64,000 nt of DNA, from NCBI GenBank assembly GCA_024635925.1, contig JAGXHY010000008.1:62001-126000 (forward strand), given 5' to 3'. Source of the stretch: Bacillota bacterium. Its GTDB lineage: Bacteria > Bacillota > TC1. Every line of letters starts with the position of its first letter. Within the stretch, counting starts at the first letter, position 1. Position numbers and translations under genes: made by a program. Below are positions 17,574-26,674 of this stretch, piece after piece. Below the pieces are notes generated by a model, which searched no databases, was not told the origin of the DNA, and saw nothing but the letters and a program-made list of their open reading frames with translations.

Positions 17574-18665
17574 ATGAGAAGAAAAACAAGTACTATATAT
17601 TTAAGAGATGTTCCTATTGGTAGTGACCATCCTATAGTTGTACAATCTATGTGCAATACAGATACAAGAAATATCAAAAGTACTTTAAACCAAATAAATA
17701 AGTTAGCAAACGCAGGATGTCAAATAATTAGACTTGCAATTGTAGATGATGTTGCTATTAAATCATTAGAAGAAATAATGAAGCAGAGTACTATACCTGT
17801 TATTGCTGATATACATTTTGATTATAAATTGGCTATTGGTGCAATTAAAGCTGGTGTAGATGGATTAAGACTTAATCCAGGTAACATTGGTAGTGAAGAA
17901 AAAGTTATTAAAGTTATTGAAGCTGCAAGAGATAGAAAAATTCCTATAAGAATAGGAGTTAATGGAGGTTCACTTAATAAAAAAATATTAGAAAAATATG
18001 GTGGATTATGTCCGGAAGCAATGGTGGAAAGTGCTTTAGAAAATATTTATTTATTAGAAAAATTAAATTATCCTTGGATGAAAATATCTTTGAAATCATC
18101 AGATGTTCCTTTGATGCTAAGAGCATATGAACAGTTAGCTAAAAAAGTGAATTACCCTTTTCATATTGGTGTAACAGAAGCTGGTACTGAAAAATCTGGT
18201 TTGATAAAATCAGCAGTGGGCATAGGTGCTTTATTAGATAAAGGTATAGGGGATACTTTAAGAGTATCTTTAACAGCTGATCCAATTAAGGAAGTATATG
18301 CTGGTTATGAAATATTAAAAGTTTTAGGTTTGTCATCGAAAGGAGCTACTTTGATTTCTTGTCCTACATGTGGTAGAACTGAAATTAACTTAATTCTTTT
18401 AGCGCAAAAAGTGGAAAAATTAATTGAAAGATTAGATGTGCCAATAAAAGTGGCCGTAATGGGTTGTCCTGTAAACGGACCAGGTGAAGCAAAAGAAGCT
18501 GATATAGGTATTGCTGGAGGCTTAAAACAAGGACTGATATTTAAAAAAGGTAAAATAATTGCTAAAGTAAAGGAAGAAGATTTATTTGATGAGTTTGTTA
18601 AAGAATTAGAAAATACAGTTCAAGAATATAAGGAGGAAAACAATGAGAGTATCACAACTTTTTAA
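17574..18665 (+). CDS. ispG: 4-hydroxy-3-methylbut-2-enyl diphosphate synthase
   Basis: Fe-S enzyme converting MEcPP to HMBPP in the MEP pathway. QSMCNTDTRN near the start, SCPTCGRTE and VMGCPVNGPGEAKEADIG supply the cluster cysteines and the conserved Glu. 363 residues fits the short bacterial type without the middle domain. I chose ATG 17574 because GGAGG sits 6 bases before it; the frame extends upstream into rseP. The 3' end overlaps proS by 23 bases. Confidence 0.96.
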   Translation: MRRKTSTIYLRDVPIGSDHPIVVQSMCNTDTRNIKSTLNQINKLANAGCQIIRLAIVDDVAIKSLEEIMKQSTIPVIADIHFDYKLAIGAIKAGVDGLRLNPGNIGSEEKVIKVIEAARDRKIPIRIGVNGGSLNKKILEKYGGLCPEAMVESALENIYLLEKLNYPWMKISLKSSDVPLMLRAYEQLAKKVNYPFHIGVTEAGTEKSGLIKSAVGIGALLDKGIGDTLRVSLTADPIKEVYAGYEILKVLGLSSKGATLISCPTCGRTEINLILLAQKVEKLIERLDVPIKVAVMGCPVNGPGEAKEADIGIAGGLKQGLIFKKGKIIAKVKEEDLFDEFVKELENTVQEYKEENNESITTF

Positions 18666-20355
18666 TAAAACACTTAAAGAAGATCCAGCAGAAGCTGAAA
18701 TTATTAGTCATTCTCTTTTAATAAGAAGTGGTATGATAAGAAAGTTAGCTCCAGGAGTTTTTTCGTATTTGCCATTAGGTTGGAAAGTTTTAAATAAAAT
18801 AAGCAATATTATTAGAGAAGAAATGAATAGATCAAGCTGTCAAGAACTAATGATGCCAATTATACAACCAAAAGAATTATGGGAACAAAGTGGTAGATGG
18901 TTTGTTTATGGTAAAGAACTAATTAGACTAAAAGATAGACATGGAAAAGAATATTGTTTAAGCCCTACTCATGAAGAAGTGATTACAACTTTAGTTAAAA
19001 ATGAAATTAAATCATATAAGGATTTGCCACTCAACCTATATCAAATTCAAAATAAGTATAGAGATGAGGTTAGACCTAGATTTGGTTTAATTAGAAGTAG
19101 AGAATTTTTAATGAAAGATGGTTATTCTTTTAATCAAAATGAAGAATCTTTAAATCAAACATATGAAGAAATGTATAATGCCTATAGCCGTATATTTACA
19201 AGATGTGGCTTGGATTTTAGAACTGTTGACGCAGATTCAGGTGCTATAGGAGGCTCTTCTAGTCATGAGTTTATGGTCTTAGCTGAAACAGGAGAGGCTG
19301 CATTAACAATTTGTAAAAGTTGTGATTATGCGGCAAATATGGAAATGGCAGTGCATAAAAAAAGAAAATATGAAAATGGAATAGAAGCTAAACTTGAAAA
19401 AGTAATAACTCCAGATAAGAAATCTATCGAAGAGGTTTCACAGTTCTTGAATATTAATCCTGATTTAATGCTAAAAACATTAATATATAAAGCTGTTTTT
19501 CCAGAAAATGAAAAATTAGTTTGTGTTGTAGTCAGAGGTAATAGAGCAGTTAATGAAATAAAATTGAAAAATGCTGTCAATTCTATTGACCTAATTTTGG
19601 CTGATAATGAAGAAGTAATAAAGGCTACTAATATACCTATTGGTTTTATTGGTCCTATAGGTTTAAGTAATATTGATATTTATGTAGATGAAGAAGTTAT
19701 GGATGTGAAAAATGGATCTACAGGTGCGCTGAAAAAAGATTACCATTATATTGGCGTAAATGCTGAAAGAGATTTCCCGAAAAATAGTATTATTGGTGAT
19801 TTTCATAATGTTGATGAATTTGATGTATGTAATAAATGTGGTGAACAACTGTATTTCAAAAGAGGTACTGAAGTAGGACAGGTATTTAAGTTAGGGAAAA
19901 AGTACTCAGAAAAATTAGATTGTAAATTCCTTGATGATAAAGGAGTAAGCCAAAATGTAACTATGGGTTGTTATGGAATAGGTGTAGGTCGCACTATGGC
20001 GGCAAGTGTAGAACAAAACCATGATGGTAATGGTATTATTTGGCCAAAGTCTATTGCTCCATACCATGTAATTATCATACCTGTAAATATGAAAAATATA
20101 GAAATTATTGAAATCGCTGAAGATTTATATGAAAATCTTTTAAAAGAAAATATTGAAGTGCTTTTAGATGATACTGATGAAAGAGCAGGTGTTAAGTTTG
20201 CGAATGCTGATTTAATAGGTTATCCAATAAAAATTGTAATTGGATCTAAAACACTTAAATCTAAAACTGTAGATTTTAAAATAAGATCAACTAATGAAGA
20301 ATTTAATGTGCCATTGGAAGAAGCAATAGAAATGACAAAAAGAATATTACAATAG
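18643..20355 (+). CDS. proS: prolyl-tRNA synthetase
   Basis: Class II synthetase of the bacterial type, 570 residues. Motif 2 is around YRDEVRPRFGLIRSREF, motif 3 near GCYGIGVGRTMAA. The YbaK-like editing insertion that removes mischarged alanine occupies roughly residues 225-385. The C-terminal anticodon-binding domain holds ERAGVKFANADLIGYP. The ATG is preceded by AAGGAGG inside the ispG 3' end. Confidence 0.97.
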   Translation: MRVSQLFNKTLKEDPAEAEIISHSLLIRSGMIRKLAPGVFSYLPLGWKVLNKISNIIREEMNRSSCQELMMPIIQPKELWEQSGRWFVYGKELIRLKDRHGKEYCLSPTHEEVITTLVKNEIKSYKDLPLNLYQIQNKYRDEVRPRFGLIRSREFLMKDGYSFNQNEESLNQTYEEMYNAYSRIFTRCGLDFRTVDADSGAIGGSSSHEFMVLAETGEAALTICKSCDYAANMEMAVHKKRKYENGIEAKLEKVITPDKKSIEEVSQFLNINPDLMLKTLIYKAVFPENEKLVCVVVRGNRAVNEIKLKNAVNSIDLILADNEEVIKATNIPIGFIGPIGLSNIDIYVDEEVMDVKNGSTGALKKDYHYIGVNAERDFPKNSIIGDFHNVDEFDVCNKCGEQLYFKRGTEVGQVFKLGKKYSEKLDCKFLDDKGVSQNVTMGCYGIGVGRTMAASVEQNHDGNGIIWPKSIAPYHVIIIPVNMKNIEIIEIAEDLYENLLKENIEVLLDDTDERAGVKFANADLIGYPIKIVIGSKTLKSKTVDFKIRSTNEEFNVPLEEAIEMTKRILQ

Positions 20356-20362
20356 GTGTTAA

Positions 20363-23300
20363 ATGAAAGCTAAATGGTTCGATTTTATTAATCGATTAAA
20401 TATTGAAGAAAAATTAAAAAATATACTAATATCTAGCGAGAATATTGAGTCCCTAGTCAATCAAGATAAGAAAAAACTAGATATATTTTTAGAATCAAAA
20501 GAATTTATTGATTTAGAAGATATAATAATTGCTGAAAAAGCTATCAGTTCTTTTTTTAATCCATATGATGTAAGGCTCTTGCCTTGCTATGTTAATTTTA
20601 GCAATATAGATTTTCCAGGTTTAGTAAAATATTTAAATTTCAGACTTACTAATGAACTACCACTTTTTCCAATAGACTCTTTAAGATACTGTTTTGAAAG
20701 TTGTGCTATAGAAATTAAATTACCTTCAGATTTTCATTCAGAAGTATATAGTAAAAAAGGTATTGATAATATTATTAAAATATTGCTTGCAAAAACGATT
20801 CAGAATAAAGACCTTGTTAAATTAAATGTTATAATAAATGATTCTTACTCAACAAGATTAAAAGATATTAAAAATAGGACACAAGAAGTTGTAGACAAAA
20901 ACAAAATTGATATCTTGAATAAATCAATTAAAGTTTGTAATGAAAAAGTTAAAGTTAAAGTTAAAGTTAAAAGGGTAACCAAAGAAAAAGACAGCAACAT
21001 TATTTTAGGTTCTTTGATTACAGAAACAATAATACCTGCAGAAGCAAAAACGGAAACTATTAAAAGTATTTCGATGTATGGGAAAATTAAGAATCTCGAG
21101 ATTAGAAATATAAATAAAGGTAAGTTACTTATTTCTTTTAATCTTATATGGAAAAAATCTGGTATACCATGTAAAATATTTATGAAAAAAAATAGCGATC
21201 AACCTTTATTAGAAAATGGAATAATAGTTTCAGTTAGAGGTAAGCTAGAACATGATTCATATAAACATGATTTTGTTTTAGGAATACGAGATATAAATAA
21301 ATATGTAATATCAAGGCCTGAAGATTGTTCTGATATCAAACGTGTTGAATTACATCTTCACACAAAAATGAGTTCATTAGATGCTAATATAGATTTAAAG
21401 GATTTAATAAAAAGTATGGAAGCTATGGGACATGATGCAGTAGCTATAACTGATCATGGTGGAGTTCAAACATTCCCTGAAGCTTATGAACTAACAAAAG
21501 ATAAAGATATTAAAGTTATCTTTGGTGTTGAAGGTTATTTATTTGATGACAAAATAAATAAAGATTTTAAAGGGAAAACCAATCACGTAATAATTTTAGT
21601 TGAAAATCAAATAGGGCTCAAAAATTTATATAAATTAATTAGTGAATCACATTTAAATTATTTTTATAGGAAACCAAGAATACCCAAAAGTTTATTATCA
21701 AAACTCAGAGAAGGCTTAATAATCGGAAGTGCATGCGAAGCGGGAGAAGTATTTAGAGGAATTGTAAATAAACTTGATTATGATAATATGAAAGAAATAG
21801 TATCATTTTATGATTATTTAGAAATACAACCAATTTCAAATAATGAATATATGATAAGAAATGGTATAGTCCAAACAAAAAATGATTTAATTGCTTTTAA
21901 TAATGAAATAATAAAATGGGGAGAAGTTTCCAACAAACCAGTAATTGCAACCGGAGATGTTCATTTTCTTAATAAAGAGGATAGTATTTATCGTGCGATC
22001 CTTATGAAAAGTAAAGGTTTTACTGATGTTATTCAACCAGAATTATATTATAGAACTACAGAAGAAATGTTGTCTGAATTTAGTTATTTAAGTAAAGAAA
22101 AAGCATATGAGATAGTAGTAGTAAATCCAAGAATTATTACAGATAAAGTTGATAAATTAAGACCGGTTCCAGTTGGCTTATTTACACCTAAAATTGATGG
22201 GGCTGAAGAACAGGTAAAAAGTATAACTTATGAAACCGCACATAACATTTATGGTAAACTACTACCAGAAATAGTAGAGAAAAGAATTAAGAAAGAATTA
22301 AATTCAATAATTAATCATGGATTTGCTGTATTATATTTAATTGCACATAAATTGGTGAAAAAGTCTAATGAAGATGGTTATGTAGTTGGTTCAAGGGGTT
22401 CTGTTGGATCCTCATTTGTAGCAACATTAATGGAAATAACAGAAGTTAATCCTTTGACACCACATTATATTTGTCCTTCATGTTGTCATAGCGAATTTAT
22501 TTTTGAACATTATGATTGTGGTATAGAATTACCCGAAAAAAACTGTCCAATCTGTAAAACTGATATGAGAAAAGATGGATTCAATATACCTTTTGAAACA
22601 TTTTTAGGTATAGATGGTGATAAAATTCCAGATATTGATTTAAATTTCTCTGGTGAATATCAAGGAAAAATACATAAATATACAGAAGAACTTTTTGGAA
22701 AAGGTAATGTTTTTAAAGCTGGTACTATTAGTACAGTAGCAGAAAAAACAGCAGTCGGTTATGTTAGAAAATATTTTGAAGAAGAAAATATAGGTAATCC
22801 AAGAGAAATTGAATTAATTTCATTAGCTTCAGGATGTGTAGGAGTAAAAAGAACATCAGGTCAACATCCTGGTGGTCTTGTAATAGTGCCTGAGAATGTT
22901 GATATACATGATTTTACACCAGTACAACGTCCAGCTGATGATGTTAATTCTGAAATAACAACAACACATTTTGATTATCACTCCATAGATAGTTGTCTTG
23001 TTAAGTTAGACTTATTAGGACATGATGATCCTACTATGATAAAATACTTAGAAGAACTAACAGGAGTTAAAGCAGAAGAGATACCACTAGATGATAAAGA
23101 TACAATATCTCTTTTTAGATCTAACAAAAAGTTAAACTTAAATGAAGATTTTGTAGAAACTGGTAGTTTGGGATTACCAGAATTTGGAACAAGTTTTGTT
23201 AGAAAAATGTTAGTAGATACAAAACCGAAAGTTTTTTCCGATTTAATTAGAATTAGTGGGTTTTCCCATGGTACAGATGTCTGGCTCAATAATGCAAAAG

Positions 23301-24043
23301 ATTTAATATTGAGTGGAAAGGTTAAGTTAAAAGAAGCTATTTCTACAAGAGATGATATTATGATATATTTATTAAGTATGGGTTTAGAAGATAAGATAGC
23401 ATTTAGAATAATGGAGGATGTAAGAAAAGGAAAAAAACTAAAACCAGAATATGAGAATCAAATGAGAGAAAATAAGGTTCCTCAATGGTATATAGATTCT
23501 TGTAATACAATTTCTTATATGTTTCCTAAAGCTCATGCTACTGCATATGTGATTATGGCTTTTCGACTTGGTTATTTTAAAATCAATTATAAAAAGGCAT
23601 TTTATGCTAGCTACTTTAGCGTTAGAGGGAATTCCTTTGACTATAATATTTTTAAAGACCAAAAAACTGTAAAAATTAATTTAGATAGACTGAAGACAAC
23701 AAATATATTAAATGCTAGAGAAAAAGAATTAAAAAATATACTAGAAATTGGTTATGAAATGTATTTGAGAAACATAAAATTCACACCTATTAACCTCTAT
23801 GAATCAAGGGCTAAAAGATTTATACTTGATTCTGAAGGTATTGTACCACCTTTTTCTTCTATACCTGGTTTAGGAGAAAAGGTAGCAGATAATATAATAA
23901 GAGAAAGATTAATAGGAGCTTTCTTATCAATAGAAGATTTACAAAGAAGATGTAAAATAAACAACACATTAGTGGAAGAAATGAAGAAGTTGGGAATACT
24001 AAGTGGGTTAGTACAAAGTGCTCAACTATCTTTATTTGATTAA
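20363..24043 (+). CDS. polC: DNA polymerase III alpha subunit PolC, lacking the 3'-5' exonuclease domain
   Basis: Replicative polymerase of low-GC Gram-positives. In order: N-terminal domain, a Lys/Val-rich linker (residues ~195-204), an OB domain (to ~325), the PHP domain (HLHTKMSS, ITDHGG), then the polymerase. Polymerase motifs GSRGSVGSSFVA, the zinc cysteines CPSCCHSEF/CPICKTD, PDIDLNFSGEYQ with two catalytic Asp, SGQHPGGLVIVP and MFPKAHATAYV are intact. Usual PolC is about 1,430 residues; this one has 1,226. The difference maps to one place: GVEGYLFDD (~387) is followed after some 15 residues by HVIILVENQ, where the exonuclease with its DVETTG motif is normally inserted. The deletion is in frame and flanks are well conserved. 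Confidence 0.95.
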   Translation: MKAKWFDFINRLNIEEKLKNILISSENIESLVNQDKKKLDIFLESKEFIDLEDIIIAEKAISSFFNPYDVRLLPCYVNFSNIDFPGLVKYLNFRLTNELPLFPIDSLRYCFESCAIEIKLPSDFHSEVYSKKGIDNIIKILLAKTIQNKDLVKLNVIINDSYSTRLKDIKNRTQEVVDKNKIDILNKSIKVCNEKVKVKVKVKRVTKEKDSNIILGSLITETIIPAEAKTETIKSISMYGKIKNLEIRNINKGKLLISFNLIWKKSGIPCKIFMKKNSDQPLLENGIIVSVRGKLEHDSYKHDFVLGIRDINKYVISRPEDCSDIKRVELHLHTKMSSLDANIDLKDLIKSMEAMGHDAVAITDHGGVQTFPEAYELTKDKDIKVIFGVEGYLFDDKINKDFKGKTNHVIILVENQIGLKNLYKLISESHLNYFYRKPRIPKSLLSKLREGLIIGSACEAGEVFRGIVNKLDYDNMKEIVSFYDYLEIQPISNNEYMIRNGIVQTKNDLIAFNNEIIKWGEVSNKPVIATGDVHFLNKEDSIYRAILMKSKGFTDVIQPELYYRTTEEMLSEFSYLSKEKAYEIVVVNPRIITDKVDKLRPVPVGLFTPKIDGAEEQVKSITYETAHNIYGKLLPEIVEKRIKKELNSIINHGFAVLYLIAHKLVKKSNEDGYVVGSRGSVGSSFVATLMEITEVNPLTPHYICPSCCHSEFIFEHYDCGIELPEKNCPICKTDMRKDGFNIPFETFLGIDGDKIPDIDLNFSGEYQGKIHKYTEELFGKGNVFKAGTISTVAEKTAVGYVRKYFEEENIGNPREIELISLASGCVGVKRTSGQHPGGLVIVPENVDIHDFTPVQRPADDVNSEITTTHFDYHSIDSCLVKLDLLGHDDPTMIKYLEELTGVKAEEIPLDDKDTISLFRSNKKLNLNEDFVETGSLGLPEFGTSFVRKMLVDTKPKVFSDLIRISGFSHGTDVWLNNAKDLILSGKVKLKEAISTRDDIMIYLLSMGLEDKIAFRIMEDVRKGKKLKPEYENQMRENKVPQWYIDSCNTISYMFPKAHATAYVIMAFRLGYFKINYKKAFYASYFSVRGNSFDYNIFKDQKTVKINLDRLKTTNILNAREKELKNILEIGYEMYLRNIKFTPINLYESRAKRFILDSEGIVPPFSSIPGLGEKVADNIIRERLIGAFLSIEDLQRRCKINNTLVEEMKKLGILSGLVQSAQLSLFD
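20945..20968 (+). repeat. (AAAGTT)4 hexamer repeat in polC
   Basis: Four perfect copies of AAAGTT followed by AAA encode alternating Lys-Val in the linker between the N-terminal and OB domains of PolC. A change in copy number would alter linker length without shifting the frame. Confidence 0.9.
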
Positions 24044-24057
24044 AAGGAGGTTATAAT

Positions 24058-24480
24058 TTGAGAAACGTGGCTTTTTTCTTAACACCAAAACACGAGTTAG
24101 CTTATTTAAATAAGGATTCAACTATACGTCAAGCTATAGAAAAATTTGAAAATCATGGTACTTTTTTAGAAATAATTGTTTTAGATAATGAAGGGAGATT
24201 TGTAGGTATAATAAGTTCTAAGGATGTTCTTTTATCATTTAAAAAAATACCAAGTTTAAACTTTGAAAATTCTCATGTTCATAAGATTAAAGATTTACAA
24301 TATGATAAAAACGTTATAACAGTAAATATTGATACTAGTTCAGATGTATTAGTTGAAATAAGTAAGGTGCAAAACATCATTCCTGTTATAGATGGAGAGA
24401 ATAGATTTATAGGAATTGTAAGAAGAGCAAATTTACTATTTTACTATTATCAGAGAGCAGGAGAAAATGAAGATGAGTAG
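24058..24480 (+). CDS. stand-alone CBS-domain-pair protein
   Basis: 140 residues made of two CBS motifs (roughly residues 12-62 and 75-135), with GRFVGIISSKDVLL and NRFIGIVRRANLLF as their C-terminal strands. There is no fused effector domain or membrane segment. CBS pairs bind adenine nucleotides or SAM and usually act as sensors. The gene has a TTG start behind a strong AAAGGAGG, 14 bases after polC, and overlaps the malic enzyme gene. Co-translation suggests, but does not prove, a link to central metabolism. Confidence 0.85.
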   Translation: MRNVAFFLTPKHELAYLNKDSTIRQAIEKFENHGTFLEIIVLDNEGRFVGIISSKDVLLSFKKIPSLNFENSHVHKIKDLQYDKNVITVNIDTSSDVLVEISKVQNIIPVIDGENRFIGIVRRANLLFYYYQRAGENEDE

Positions 24481-25660
24481 TAAAAAAAATTATGATCAAT
24501 TATCTTTAGATTTGCATAAAAAGTATAGAGGTAAGTTAGAAATGAGATCAAAAGTACCTTTGTCTACAAAGGATGATTTAAGTATTGCCTATACTCCTGG
24601 TGTGGCCAAACCATGTCTTGAAATTGAAAGAGATGAAAAACTTAGTATGGTTTATACAAATAGAGGAAATTCGATAGCAGTAGTAACTGATGGAACTGCT
24701 GTATTAGGGTTAGGGAATATAGGTGCAGCTGCAGCATTACCCGTGATGGAAGGAAAAGCAATTTTATTTAAAGAATTTGCTGATATTGATGCATTCCCAA
24801 TATGTTTGAATACAAATGATAAGGATGAAATTGTTAAGATAATAAAAGCAATGGAACCAACGTTTGGAGCAATAAATCTTGAAGATATAAAGGCGCCAAA
24901 TTGCTTTTATATAGAAAAAGAATTAAAAAAAATATCTAATATACCAATTTTTCATGATGACCAACATGGTACAGCAGTAGTTACTCTAGCAGCATTAATT
25001 AATAGTTTGAAAATCGTAAATAAAAATATTGAAGATATTACAGTGGTTATAAATGGAGCCGGCGCAGCAGGTATGGCAATTGCTAAGATATTAATTGACC
25101 TTAAAGTTAAAGATATTATAATGTGTGATCGTTCGGGTATTATATATAAAGATAGATATGAAGGAATGAATCCATATAAAGACGAGATAGCTGAAAAAAC
25201 AAATATAAGTTTAAAGCATGGTTTTTTAAAAGATGCAATTGTTTCGTCTGATGTATTTATTGGTGTTTCCCAAGCTGGTGCATTAACTCAGGAAATGGTT
25301 AAAACGATGAACTCAGACAGTATTATTTTTGCGATGGCTAATCCTATACCAGAAATAATGCCAGACCTAGCAAAAGCGAGTGGAGCAAGGATAATATCAA
25401 CTGGAAGATCTGATTTTCCAAATCAAGTTAATAATGTGCTAGCATTCCCAGGCATTTTAAGAGGAGCATTAGATGTACAAGCAAGCGATATTAACGAAGC
25501 TATGAAAATTGCTGCTGCAAAAGCTATAGCATCTTTAGTAAGTAATGAAGAATTAAATGAAGATTATGTAATACCTAGTCCATTAAATAAACATGTAGCT
25601 AAAAAGGTAGCAGAAAAAGTATCCCAAGCTGCAATAGATTCTGGAGTTTCAAGGATTTAG
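24473..25660 (+). CDS. malic enzyme (NAD(P)-dependent malate dehydrogenase, decarboxylating)
   Basis: Converts malate to pyruvate and CO2 with reduction of NAD(P). AYTPGVAKPC near the start contains the conserved Tyr region, LEDIKAPNCF and FHDDQHGTAVV carry metal-binding acids, and NGAGAAGMAIAK is the Rossmann loop. At 395 residues it is the short prokaryotic form without a phosphotransacetylase fusion. Two in-frame ATGs occur at 24467 and 24473; AGGAG is 3 bases from the first and 9 from the second, so the start is uncertain by two codons. Cofactor preference cannot be read from sequence. Confidence 0.94.
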   Translation: MSSKKNYDQLSLDLHKKYRGKLEMRSKVPLSTKDDLSIAYTPGVAKPCLEIERDEKLSMVYTNRGNSIAVVTDGTAVLGLGNIGAAAALPVMEGKAILFKEFADIDAFPICLNTNDKDEIVKIIKAMEPTFGAINLEDIKAPNCFYIEKELKKISNIPIFHDDQHGTAVVTLAALINSLKIVNKNIEDITVVINGAGAAGMAIAKILIDLKVKDIIMCDRSGIIYKDRYEGMNPYKDEIAEKTNISLKHGFLKDAIVSSDVFIGVSQAGALTQEMVKTMNSDSIIFAMANPIPEIMPDLAKASGARIISTGRSDFPNQVNNVLAFPGILRGALDVQASDINEAMKIAAAKAIASLVSNEELNEDYVIPSPLNKHVAKKVAEKVSQAAIDSGVSRI

Positions 25661-26259
25661 TGAGAACATCATATATAACTTTGGGTATTATAAGAGAAAA
25701 TAAAATTAATATTAATAAATCAGTTTTTATTACTGAAGGACTAGAAGTTCATAATCACCAACAAGCTATAAACTTTATAGCGAAGATTAAGGCTAAATTT
25801 CCAGATGCCACTCATCACTGTTGGGCTTATATAATCGGTGATAATATTATGAATGATGATGATGGTGAACCCGGTGGTACTGCAGGTTTACCAATTTTAA
25901 ATGTAATTAAAAGGAATAACTTAAATAATATAATTGTTGTAGTTATCCGATATTTTGGAGGTAAAAAATTAGGTGTAAAAGGTTTGATTGATGCTTATCG
26001 CTTATCAGCAGAGAAGTTAATTGGAAAATCTATTAAAGTTAAAAGAAATATTGGTGTAGTTTATAAGATTTGTTGTGACTATAATTATGCCAATAAAATA
26101 GCCACCTCAAATGATAAAAGAATAAAAGTACTTAATCAAGAATTTTCAGATACAGTAGTAATGATAATTTTTGTTGAAATTAAAGCAGTTAAGGAATATG
26201 ATTATATATTTAAGAATAGTAATATTCAATTGATTAGTAAAATTGAAAGCATAAATTAG
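25660..26259 (+). CDS. YigZ/IMPACT family protein
   Basis: 199 residues. The N-terminal UPF0029 (IMPACT) domain shows DATHHCWAYIIG, DDGEPGGTAG and IVVVIRYFGGKKLG, the recognised family blocks; a C-terminal DUF1949-like domain of about 65 residues follows. The eukaryotic relative IMPACT modulates Gcn2; the bacterial role is undefined, with suspected ribosome or nucleic acid contact. Start is GTG, overlapping the malic enzyme stop by one base (TAGTG). This appears to be the last gene of the long pyrH operon, since a promoter follows. Confidence 0.88.
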   Translation: MRTSYITLGIIRENKININKSVFITEGLEVHNHQQAINFIAKIKAKFPDATHHCWAYIIGDNIMNDDDGEPGGTAGLPILNVIKRNNLNNIIVVVIRYFGGKKLGVKGLIDAYRLSAEKLIGKSIKVKRNIGVVYKICCDYNYANKIATSNDKRIKVLNQEFSDTVVMIIFVEIKAVKEYDYIFKNSNIQLISKIESIN

Positions 26260-26280
26260 TAGTTTAAACTAAAGGTTTTA

Positions 26281-26289
26281 TGCTATAAT
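26281..26289 (+). promoter_or_regulatory. extended -10 promoter before the ylbF-like gene
   Basis: TGCTATAAT, a perfect -10 with an extended TG. No good -35 is seen (AGTTTA at 17 bases). It sits 22 bases after the YigZ-family stop and precedes a gene with a GAGGGGGG ribosome binding site. Confidence 0.6.
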
Positions 26290-26311
26290 TAATTATTGAG
26301 GGGGGAATAAG

Positions 26312-26665
26312 GTGTCTATAATTGAAAAAAAAGAAGAGTTAATACAAGCTATAAAAAAATCAGTTGAATATGTAGATTTCGTAAAGGCTAAAGAAGATTT
26401 AAATAATTTTCCTGAACAATATGAATATCTGGATGAATATAAAAAATTGTTATTAGAAAATCAATTAGGACAATTTCTAGGAGATTTAGTAAATACAAAG
26501 TCTTCAGAACAAATTGAAAATATTTACGAAGAAATTTCGAAATATGAGGTTATTAATAATTATTTAAATGCGGAATATAGATTGAAAAATGTCCTTCATT
26601 CTATTTATCAGGATCTTGGACATATCGTAGATTCTAGAGATGATAAAAAAAGTTATTTTGTATAG
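26312..26665 (+). CDS. YlbF/YmcA family protein
   Basis: 117 residues, all helical in character, with no signal peptide. The pattern (a YLDEYKKLLLENQLG helix, then INNYLNAEYRLKNVLHSIYQDLG near the C-terminus) fits the Com_YlbF (DUF964) family. In B. subtilis, YlbF, YmcA and YaaT form an Fe-S complex that redirects RNase Y and affects competence, sporulation and biofilm. GTG start, GAGGGGGG upstream. It is 9 bases ahead of the TPR gene. Confidence 0.75.
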   Translation: MSIIEKKEELIQAIKKSVEYVDFVKAKEDLNNFPEQYEYLDEYKKLLLENQLGQFLGDLVNTKSSEQIENIYEEISKYEVINNYLNAEYRLKNVLHSIYQDLGHIVDSRDDKKSYFV

Positions 26666-26674
26666 GAGTAAAAT

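Noticed and set aside
20945-20968. CRISPR-like repeat array
   Set aside because: It is a short coding microsatellite with no spacers.
20363-24043. PolC gap explained by a frameshift or a split gene
   Set aside because: The frame is continuous and both flanking PHP segments are conserved; no exonuclease remnant is found in other frames near 21,550.
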